Source of the DNA: Huiozyma naganishii CBS 8797
Taxonomy: Eukaryota > Ascomycota > Saccharomycetes > Saccharomycetales > Saccharomycetaceae
Assembly (NCBI RefSeq): GCF_000348985.1
Contig: NC_035925.1
Location: forward strand, 868,001-932,000
Reading direction: 5' to 3'
Length of the DNA stretch: 64,000 nucleotides
Part shown: one piece after another, positions 57,852-64,000 of the stretch
Numbering within the stretch: the first letter of the stretch is position 1
Layout of the letters: each line of letters starts with the position of its first letter
Translations under genes and position numbers: made by a program
The notes under the pieces: generated by a model
Database searches by the model: none
What the model saw: the letters and a program-made list of their open reading frames with translations, nothing else
What the model was told of the DNA's origin: nothing

Positions 57852-60155
57852 ATGTCACAGCGTATAGAGAACGATTCGTCTCCGCCTCCGAGCGACGAGG
57901 AGCAACTGGATGCCACGGTCGAGACACAGCAGGTCGACCACGTGGAGGAGACCCCCGTGGAAGCGGCCCCTGTCGAGGAACCAGCTACTGAAGAGACTGT
58001 AGAGGAGAATATCGAAGAGCCGGTCGAAGCAGCCGCTGATGCTGATGAAAACGCGGACGAGTCCAGCGAGTTTGACGACCTGTACGAGGATGAAACTAAA
58101 GAGGAGAAGAAGAACGATGATGTGGCTGAAGAGGCTGGCTCGGATGGGGACGAGCAGTCTGGTGCTAATGAACAGGATGTACATTTGGAAAGTTCAGGTT
58201 CTGACGCCTCTGGCTCAGAACAGGAGTCCGAAGACGAGGAGAAAGAACAAGAAAACAAAGACGAAGAATCGGCAGAGGAGGAGGAGGAGTCTGACGACCA
58301 AGAATCCGAAGAGGACATAGACACCGCCAATATCGACTTTAACCTATTGCAGAAACAGATGAAATACATCCTGGATAGCGACATGCTCAATAATGAAGAG
58401 TTTAAAAACCTGCCCAAGGAGGATAGACTTACTGCGATCATGAATTTCATCAACTCAAACCCAGACACAACCATGCCCGGCGTCAGCAACGACATCGCCG
58501 ATGCTGCTTCGGGCAGAACGGGGCCACCTCAGACCAACACGGCGACGAAGAAAAAAGCTTCAGCAACACCCGCGGCCGCTACGGGCTCGTTCAAATACGA
58601 AAGACCGAACTTGGATATGCCCATGAATAAAAGAGAGAGAGAACTTTACTCGGCTTACCTGCGTGGTGAAAATAAAATCACTGAGATGCATAGCATCCCA
58701 CCAAAGTCGAGACTGTTCATCGGTAACTTGCCCCTGAAAAATGTTGCCAAGGAGGACCTTTTCAGAATATTCTGCCCCTACGGACACATCCTACAAATCA
58801 ATATAAAGAACGCCTTTGGTTTCATCCAGTACGATAACCCGCATAGTGTCCAAGAGGCCATTAAACACGAGTCCGGTGAGACTAACTTCAGCAAGAAACT
58901 GATCCTGGAGGTATCTAGTTCCAACAGCAGACCACAGTTTGACCACGGTGACCATGGCACAAACAGCAGCACAACGTTCATCTCCACCTCCAAACGGCCC
59001 TTCCACGGCGAGGACGAGGACGCCTCCGATATCTACAATGATAACAGCCACAAGAGGGGCAAGAAGAGAACCCCCAACTGTATTATCTACGTCAAAAGAA
59101 CCGCGGACAGAACCTTCGCCACAGAAGTCTTCAACAGTATCAAGAACGGCACCGGGCTGGAAACAGACATGATTTTCTTGAAGCCAAGAATGGAACTGAG
59201 AAAGTTGGTCAACGACGCCGCCTACGACGGCGTATGGGGGGTCATCTTCATCAACAAAACTCACAACGTGGACGTTCAAACGTTTTACGAGGGCGCCCGT
59301 GGGGAAACCAAATTTGATGAATACGTGAGCGTCTCCTGCCAGGACTCAGTCGCCATCTTCAACAACTTGAAGAACATAAGAGGCGCCAACAGAAGCAGCT
59401 CGATTATGCCCGTAGGATCCCAAATGTACAATGGTTACATGCAAAGTAACGCCCCAGTGCCACACCACCAGCCTCCTCCACCACAACAGGACACCCGCTT
59501 CTACGGGGGGTACGGCGCCAACATGGGACCGCCACCTCCACAAATGGGGTCTCAACAACAGGGCTACATGGCCGGATACCAGGGATATCCACCACCACCA
59601 CAGCAGGGGTACGGCGCGCCACCAATGAACCAAGGCTACGGGGGGTACGACCAACAAATGCCTCCACAGGGCCAGCCTCAGCAGGCTCCAATGGGTCAAA
59701 TGAATCAAGCCTACAGCAGGTATCAAACTTCTCCTCCACCACCTCCACAGCAGCAACAGCAACAGGGCCTTCAACCACAACTCTCCGCCGCCCTTGGAGG
59801 GAACCCGGCACAGATGAACCAGCAACAGTTACTTGCTGCCATCCAAAACTTACCACCTAATGTAGTTACCAGCTTGTTATCTGCCGTTCAACAGCAGCAG
59901 GTACCAAACCCTCAGCAGCAGCTAATGGGGATGATGCAAAACCCACAGTCGCATCCTCCACAGCAATCGCAGTACGACACTACTGGATACGGTTCCCCAG
60001 AAAACCAACGTGCTCATCTTTCTGTACCTCACCAACCACAACAACAACCACAACAACAACAGCAGCAACAACAGCAGCAACAACAGCAACCACCACCTCA
60101 GTCTGGCAATAACGTACAAAGCCTCCTGGATAGTCTAGCCAAACTGCAAAAATAA
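57852..60155 (+). CDS. NAB3: RNA-binding termination factor Nab3
   Basis: Partner of Nrd1 and Sen1 in termination and processing of non-coding Pol II RNAs; binds UCUU-type motifs in the nucleus. Start at the ATG at 57852; the longer frame starts at TTG. The 767 residues (S. cerevisiae 802) have an acidic N-terminal third (Glu/Asp runs to about 155), a helical Nrd1-interaction region (FNLLQKQMKYILDSDML), an RRM at about 286-360 (SRLFIGNLPL, NAFGFIQYD), an HXAT-like middle domain and a Pro/Gln-rich C-terminus with poly-Gln. It ends NNVQSLLDSLAKLQK, the family's assembly helix. Confidence 0.96.
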   Translation: MSQRIENDSSPPPSDEEQLDATVETQQVDHVEETPVEAAPVEEPATEETVEENIEEPVEAAADADENADESSEFDDLYEDETKEEKKNDDVAEEAGSDGDEQSGANEQDVHLESSGSDASGSEQESEDEEKEQENKDEESAEEEEESDDQESEEDIDTANIDFNLLQKQMKYILDSDMLNNEEFKNLPKEDRLTAIMNFINSNPDTTMPGVSNDIADAASGRTGPPQTNTATKKKASATPAAATGSFKYERPNLDMPMNKRERELYSAYLRGENKITEMHSIPPKSRLFIGNLPLKNVAKEDLFRIFCPYGHILQINIKNAFGFIQYDNPHSVQEAIKHESGETNFSKKLILEVSSSNSRPQFDHGDHGTNSSTTFISTSKRPFHGEDEDASDIYNDNSHKRGKKRTPNCIIYVKRTADRTFATEVFNSIKNGTGLETDMIFLKPRMELRKLVNDAAYDGVWGVIFINKTHNVDVQTFYEGARGETKFDEYVSVSCQDSVAIFNNLKNIRGANRSSSIMPVGSQMYNGYMQSNAPVPHHQPPPPQQDTRFYGGYGANMGPPPPQMGSQQQGYMAGYQGYPPPPQQGYGAPPMNQGYGGYDQQMPPQGQPQQAPMGQMNQAYSRYQTSPPPPPQQQQQQGLQPQLSAALGGNPAQMNQQQLLAAIQNLPPNVVTSLLSAVQQQQVPNPQQQLMGMMQNPQSHPPQQSQYDTTGYGSPENQRAHLSVPHQPQQQPQQQQQQQQQQQQQPPPQSGNNVQSLLDSLAKLQK
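60036..60089 (+). repeat. CAA/CAG repeat encoding Nab3 poly-Gln
   Basis: Mixed CAA and CAG codons giving a poly-Gln run just before the conserved C-terminal helix, as in S. cerevisiae, where this part forms filaments. Confidence 0.8.
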
Positions 60156-60588
60156 TAATGGAAGGATAACCACTTGCCTTTTTCTCCGGAGACTGGTCCT
60201 CTACCAATTTCTCACCTCTTTTCAAAATCTGCCAACTCGTTACCGATCTCTATCAGCACCGGTCTCTCCCTCTCTCTTCTGACCGACACATCTTGAATTC
60301 AATAGATCTTACGAATTGAATCGTCGCTTTCTTTGTATGTTATCTACTTTGTAAAACACGCCTTTTCCAGAGGAGCTTCTAGGAGCCAAGAACACCCAAA
60401 ACATGGACTACCTCCATTCCATTCCTCTCCTCATTCTCTTAAAACACACCAAGTGTCACAACATCTTCTTCTTCTTCCTCTTTCTCGATATTTTATTTTC
60501 AGTTTAAGGTGAAATTTGGAATGTCGAGAAGTTCGCAAATTAACAAGTACGAGGTCCCTTATTGATCACAGACAGAGTATACCTGCAG
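60156..60588. promoter_or_regulatory. NAB3-MIY1 intergenic region, 433 bp
   Basis: Pyrimidine-rich on the plus strand (CTTCTTCTTCTTCC near 60466). It contains two short ATG ORFs before MIY1: 60402-60506 (34 codons) and 60521-60565 (14 codons, ending 23 bp before the MIY1 ATG). No factor site is clear. Confidence 0.55.
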
Positions 60589-61803
60589 ATGTCAAACCTT
60601 GTGTTTGCTACCAAGGTGGTAACCTTTGATAGGTCACACCACACTATCCTATTGCAAAACGAAAACGGCCCATGTGCTCTGCTCGCCCTCGTTAACGTAT
60701 TGCTTCTGTCTCCTAAACATAGAAAGCTAGCGAAACCCCTAATTGAATTGGCGGAGGGGATGAAAAATGTCCCACTACAAGAGATCCTGCCAGTATTAGC
60801 TGACATTTCTATTGACAACTGCTTCAACTTACGCGGCGAGAGTAGTGGAGACATAAAACAAGAAGAAGAAGAAGAAGCAGGGGAAGAAGAGGGAAGGGAC
60901 GATGATGATGATGATGATGATGATGATGAGGACGACGACGGAGGCAGCATAGATCAACTACTGCTCTTACTCCCGGAACTTCACACAGGATTGAATGTCA
61001 ATCCAAGGTTTGATGGGACCTTTGCGAAAACATCGCAAGAAACCAGCAAAGTGTTTAAACTTTACAACGTACCCCTGGTTCACGGCTGGGTGTATAATGG
61101 CGACGAAAAACTCTCACATTACTCATACGAGGAGGCTCAAGATCTTCTGACTAAAGCCTGCGATATCGAACACGCCAAAGACATAACACCAATACCGATT
61201 GATGGGGACAATGCAGAGCTTCTCTCCGAGTCGGCAATGTTGAAGGAGTTTCTTCAATGTAGTGCCACACAGCTCACAGAGGACGGGTTGAGAAAGTTGC
61301 ACAAGACGTTGAAAGATGACGACTTTTGTGTACTGTTCAGGAATGACCACTTCTCTACGATGTACAAACACGACGGAGTTTTGTACTTACTAGTCACAGA
61401 CCTGGGCTTCCGCAGACATAAAGATATTGTATGGGAGGCGCTAATCACCATTTCAGGATCTGACAACGTTTTTTGTAACGACAAATTCATAGAAACACCA
61501 CTGAAAGTGATGCGCAATGACACTGGAATTGGCGAGGAACAACCAGAAGAGGGAATTTACACTGGAGAGGAATTTCAGCAGAGGAAAAATGATGAGGCCT
61601 TTGCAGCACAACTCCAAAGCGAGGAGGATAGCCGTATGGCCAGGCAAATGGTAAGGGAACAGGACTCTGGACACCGACAGACTAGATCCTCTAAAAGAGG
61701 TAAGCCGTTTAAACAACCGGTGAAGAAACATACCAAACATACAGTCAAAATCAAGAGCGATAACTCGACACAGAAAAAGAAGGCAGACTGCATTGTCATG
61801 TGA
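60589..61803 (+). CDS. MIY1: MINDY-family K48-ubiquitin hydrolase Miy1
   Basis: Deubiquitinase selective for long K48-linked chains. Start at the ATG at 60589. The 404 residues carry catalytic Cys29 in NENGPCALLAL and His254 in NDHFSTMYKHD. An insert at residues about 85-120 is acidic, with nine Asp codons in a row from a GAT repeat. The C-terminus is basic (KRGKPFKQPVKKHTKHTVK) and ends CIVM, a CAAX box predicting farnesylation and membrane attachment. Longer than the S. cerevisiae protein (about 360), mostly through the acidic insert and the tail. First of the tandem MIY1-PRM3 pair. Confidence 0.93.
   Translation: MSNLVFATKVVTFDRSHHTILLQNENGPCALLALVNVLLLSPKHRKLAKPLIELAEGMKNVPLQEILPVLADISIDNCFNLRGESSGDIKQEEEEEAGEEEGRDDDDDDDDDDEDDDGGSIDQLLLLLPELHTGLNVNPRFDGTFAKTSQETSKVFKLYNVPLVHGWVYNGDEKLSHYSYEEAQDLLTKACDIEHAKDITPIPIDGDNAELLSESAMLKEFLQCSATQLTEDGLRKLHKTLKDDDFCVLFRNDHFSTMYKHDGVLYLLVTDLGFRRHKDIVWEALITISGSDNVFCNDKFIETPLKVMRNDTGIGEEQPEEGIYTGEEFQQRKNDEAFAAQLQSEEDSRMARQMVREQDSGHRQTRSSKRGKPFKQPVKKHTKHTVKIKSDNSTQKKKADCIVM
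60901..60927 (+). repeat. (GAT)9 microsatellite in MIY1
   Basis: Nine perfect GAT codons (Asp) after GAC, then GAG and further GAC codons; preceded by GAA repeats from about 60861. Confidence 0.9.
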
Positions 61804-61877
61804 TGTGGTTGGGGCCAACGTTGTCTCAACTACCTTCAGTTGACAAAATTATTCAATCTTCCAAGTGCAGTGGACTA

Positions 61878-61895
61878 TGAAACTAATCTGAAACA
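61878..61895 (+). promoter_or_regulatory. Tandem pheromone-response-like elements upstream of PRM3
   Basis: TGAAACT at 61878-61884 and an exact TGAAACA at 61889-61895, in the same direction and 11 bp apart. Ste12 binds TGAAACA, and PRM3 is induced by mating pheromone in S. cerevisiae. Confidence 0.65.
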
Positions 61896-61959
61896 ACTCC
61901 AATATCCTTCGAAAACAAAATGAAAAATGCAACAAACGGTTAATGCTAAATCTAAATGC

Positions 61960-61982
61960 ATATATATATATATATATATATA
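61960..61982. repeat. (AT)n run, probable TATA region of PRM3
   Basis: Uninterrupted alternating AT over 23 bases, about 66-88 bp before the PRM3 ATG. Confidence 0.7.
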
Positions 61983-62047
61983 GATATACTTTGTTATTCG
62001 CAAATCGGGTTCATCCATATCCAAAAACGAAATCGATGAGCTGAGCG

Positions 62048-62491
62048 ATGAAGAATGATATGCACGAAAACGGAGAGAAATCACCAAATACACCGACTAG
62101 ATCAATTGAGGATAATGAAGATCCAAAGAAAACTATAACTGAGGATAATAAGGAAAATAAACCATACAACGAGGAGGATCGCAATACAGAACAGTATCCA
62201 GAAAAGGCTAAAATATTAGAGACCCCCGGGAGAATCAAGGCATCACAAAGGACAGCGAGAAGAATCTGTAAACAAGTTGATTTCGATAAAACTACCCGTG
62301 CAAATAAAAAATTGTCAACAGGACACGGTTTAAGAATCGAAAAACACGCACCCAAGGAGGCTGTTAATAAAACATCGATAGAAAAGCGTAAAGGCCGAAG
62401 TGAAAAAGATGGGTTCTTTCAAGGAGCAATAATAGGCTCGTTTCTCGGGGCGGCACTGACAACAGTTTTAGCAAAATTGGCCACGGAATAA
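62048..62491 (+). CDS. PRM3: Karyogamy protein Prm3
   Basis: Pheromone-induced outer nuclear membrane protein needed for nuclear fusion in mating. The 147 residues (S. cerevisiae 133) are basic and polar, with Lys/Arg clusters that could act as nuclear signals, followed by a C-terminal hydrophobic anchor: GFFQGAIIGSFLGAALTTVL, closely matching the S. cerevisiae anchor. AT-rich compared with most of the window. Ends 19 bp before the RSA1 stop, so the convergent transcripts must overlap. Confidence 0.9.
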   Translation: MKNDMHENGEKSPNTPTRSIEDNEDPKKTITEDNKENKPYNEEDRNTEQYPEKAKILETPGRIKASQRTARRICKQVDFDKTTRANKKLSTGHGLRIEKHAPKEAVNKTSIEKRKGRSEKDGFFQGAIIGSFLGAALTTVLAKLATE

Positions 62492-62510
62492 ATAAAATCC
62501 AAAGGGGAAA

Positions 62511-63713
62511 CTACTTTTGGAAGTTTTGCCTTGGCTTGTTAGGCGTATACCTCGACGAATCCGGTCTGCTTTTTGTATAATTTCTTTTTTGTCTATTGTT
62601 ACCGTTATTATTATTATTGTTATTACGAGGATTGTAACCTCTTTCATTCGTAGAGCCATCTGCATTCTTAAACAGTTTGTCCTTTTCTTCTTGGGTCAAT
62701 TCGTATTCTAGTAAGCCTGCATCACCTACTTCTTTTATAAAGTCCAGTAGTTTTGAATTGTCTTCAACAAATTCTCGCTGTACCAGTTTTATGTTCAGAT
62801 TTACGTTAGGATTAAACCTGTTGACCTGATTTTGAATATTTTGCATAAACTTTTTCTCCTTGTTGGATTGGCGTAGTACGCTCATTTGATTTACTTCGTC
62901 GTCCTTAATACCCATATCTTTCCTATGCTTTTCCCGGTTATTGGATATCTTCAGTAGCCACATTTTCTTCCGTTCTTCTCTCCATTTAGCAATATCTTCA
63001 TCAGTTGTTAGTGTGATAGAAGTACCTTGGATACACACTGCCTTTTTTGGTTGGGTGTTTGAAGCTTCATCGTCGCTGGATAAGGCGTCACTATCTACAT
63101 CCGTATTGATGGTATTTGACTTTGCGATAATAGGTGCCTCACTTGGATCGGAATCATCAGTTTCAGATATATTCTCTTTTTCCGATTTTGTTGCCGGTGA
63201 CATCTTCTTTGGTTTCGGAGAGCCTTGAACTTTTACACCTTCTGTTTTCCTCCCTCCCTCCAACTCCCTTTTCAGATTAACGTCTTGATAGTTGGCTCCA
63301 GAAACACTATAGTTTTCGCTAGGTAGAGGTTGACGTTGTTGGTTGTTCCAATAGTTTTGCTGTGAAGGCGTATGTGATTGCTGGTACGTGCTATCCGCTT
63401 GTACGGGCATAAATTGGCTTTGATAAGGCTGCTGCTGATACGGATTGTAATTGTATCCTGGGTATTGAGCGTATTGTTGGGGATATCCATAAAGTGGGAC
63501 ATGTTGTTGGGACTGATAGTATTGTTGTGCATAAGGGACTGACTCATTCATCCTTTGTTTCTTCACATCTGGCTCGTCTTCTTGTTGACTTCGCCCTAAT
63601 GTCCCAGAAAACGCCGGTCTTGGTAAGCGGTTTCCATTCCCACCATCTCCATGGTCATGATAGTCGGTATAATCCATAGTGGTTACCATTTTACAGCTCT
63701 GTGCAGACTGCAT
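62511..63713 (-). CDS. RSA1: Box C/D snoRNP assembly factor Rsa1 (NUFIP-like)
   Basis: Nuclear platform that with Hit1 and R2TP/Hsp90 loads Snu13 onto box C/D snoRNPs; also linked to 60S assembly. The longest ATG start (63713) gives 400 residues; ATGs at 63689 and 63677 (MDYTDYHDHG) are alternatives. The N-terminal third is rich in Tyr and Gln. The conserved NUFIP-type segment ITLTTDEDIAKWREERKKMW, near residues 230-250, is the Snu13-binding motif. An Asn-rich stretch precedes the basic C-terminus. Convergent with PRM3. Confidence 0.88.
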   Translation of the reverse strand: MQSAQSCKMVTTMDYTDYHDHGDGGNGNRLPRPAFSGTLGRSQQEDEPDVKKQRMNESVPYAQQYYQSQQHVPLYGYPQQYAQYPGYNYNPYQQQPYQSQFMPVQADSTYQQSHTPSQQNYWNNQQRQPLPSENYSVSGANYQDVNLKRELEGGRKTEGVKVQGSPKPKKMSPATKSEKENISETDDSDPSEAPIIAKSNTINTDVDSDALSSDDEASNTQPKKAVCIQGTSITLTTDEDIAKWREERKKMWLLKISNNREKHRKDMGIKDDEVNQMSVLRQSNKEKKFMQNIQNQVNRFNPNVNLNIKLVQREFVEDNSKLLDFIKEVGDAGLLEYELTQEEKDKLFKNADGSTNERGYNPRNNNNNNNGNNRQKRNYTKSRPDSSRYTPNKPRQNFQK

Positions 63714-63806
63714 CAAACGCTGAACACAAAGAGGGCCCCATACTGAAAAGTTTCTTCGGTAATAAAAATTTCAAAAATCGATGAGTTCGCAAATGTAAGG
63801 AACAGT

Positions 63807-64000
63807 TCAGTCGAACAAACCTTTTGGATTTTGAGCTTGGGTGGGACCCAATCCAGCAGCATCCTGTTCTTCCGCACCCTTATCAGCGTCTTCTCCAGGA
63901 GACATTTTATGTTGTTTTTTTGGATTTCTTGTCTCCGCACTAGGACGTTTTGTGGGAAACTCCTTTAGGGAACGATTCCCCCAGCCAATAGTGGTTTCAG
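63807..64000 (-). CDS. DDC1: DNA damage checkpoint 9-1-1 clamp subunit Ddc1, C-terminal fragment
   Basis: Only the last 63 codons are inside the window (frame read from base 63998); the rest lies beyond the right edge. Ddc1 is the Rad9-like subunit of the checkpoint clamp. The visible tail is polar, with GEDADKGAEEQDAAGLGPTQ and the end NPKGLFD. The Thr-Gln in GPTQ (codon at 63840-63842) lies exactly ten residues from the C-terminus, the same spacing as Mec1-target Thr602 in the 612-residue S. cerevisiae protein. Position next to RSA1, as on chromosome XVI, supports the call. Confidence 0.8.
   Translation of the reverse strand, partial: ETTIGWGNRSLKEFPTKRPSAETRNPKKQHKMSPGEDADKGAEEQDAAGLGPTQAQNPKGLFD

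Overview
This window is a gene-dense stretch of nuclear DNA from a budding yeast (Saccharomycetaceae). It carries 31 protein genes: 29 complete, plus PSK1 cut by the left edge and DDC1 cut by the right edge. I see no introns, tRNAs, transposons or CRISPR arrays. Nearly every product is recognisable as the counterpart of a Saccharomyces cerevisiae protein. CTG falls at conserved leucine positions (for example early in RPA190), so the standard code applies. Gene order matches S. cerevisiae chromosome I left arm (YAL014-YAL044), with chromosome XV genes interleaved (RPA190, TYE7) and a block from chromosome XVI at the right end (NAB3, MIY1, PRM3, RSA1, DDC1). Genes expected in a pre-duplication order (MAK16, SNC1, FUN12, CLN3, TPD3, UBC11, RPA43) are missing from their usual slots. 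I infer a species descended from the whole-genome duplication, with reciprocal gene loss. The GC-rich sequence suggests something like Kazachstania (Huiozyma) naganishii, but this is a guess.

Layout. 1-6.3 kb: PSK1 (PAS kinase), NTG1 (base excision repair), SYN8 (endosomal SNARE), in S. cerevisiae orientation. An inversion boundary lies between SYN8 and CCR4. 6.5-36.6 kb: CCR4 (deadenylase), FUN26 (nucleoside transporter), PMT2 (protein O-mannosylation), LTE1 (mitotic exit), DRS2 (flippase), SAW1 (recombination), FRT2 (ER tail-anchored), MYO4 (myosin V), GIP4 (PP1 regulator), PRP45 (splicing), POP5 (RNase P/MRP), FUN19 (SWIRM) and MTW1 (kinetochore). 37-44.8 kb: RPA190 (Pol I), RBG1 (DRG GTPase), TYE7 (bHLH glycolytic activator). 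46-57 kb: CDC19 (pyruvate kinase), CYC3 (haem lyase), CDC24 (Cdc42 GEF), ERV46 (ER-Golgi cargo receptor), PTA1 (mRNA 3' end), GCV3 (glycine cleavage H protein), BOL1 (mitochondrial Fe-S factor). 57.8-64 kb: NAB3 (ncRNA termination), MIY1 (MINDY deubiquitinase), PRM3 (karyogamy), RSA1 (snoRNP assembly), DDC1 (9-1-1 clamp).

Regulation readable from sequence: PAC and RRPE elements at RPA190, PAC at POP5 and PRP45; a Rap1 site plus CTTCC boxes and a TATA box at CDC19; a hairpin made of two Gcn4-type sites at GCV3; tandem pheromone-response-like elements at PRM3. Base composition is very uneven: LTE1, DRS2 and the PRM3-RSA1 end are AT-rich, while several intergenic regions (POP5-FUN19, TYE7-CDC19) are strikingly GC-rich with long G or C runs. 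I found no clearly undescribed gene system. The most interesting signals are regulatory palindromes, a SUMO-motif tandem repeat in NTG1, GC-rich intergenic islands and the rearrangement joints.
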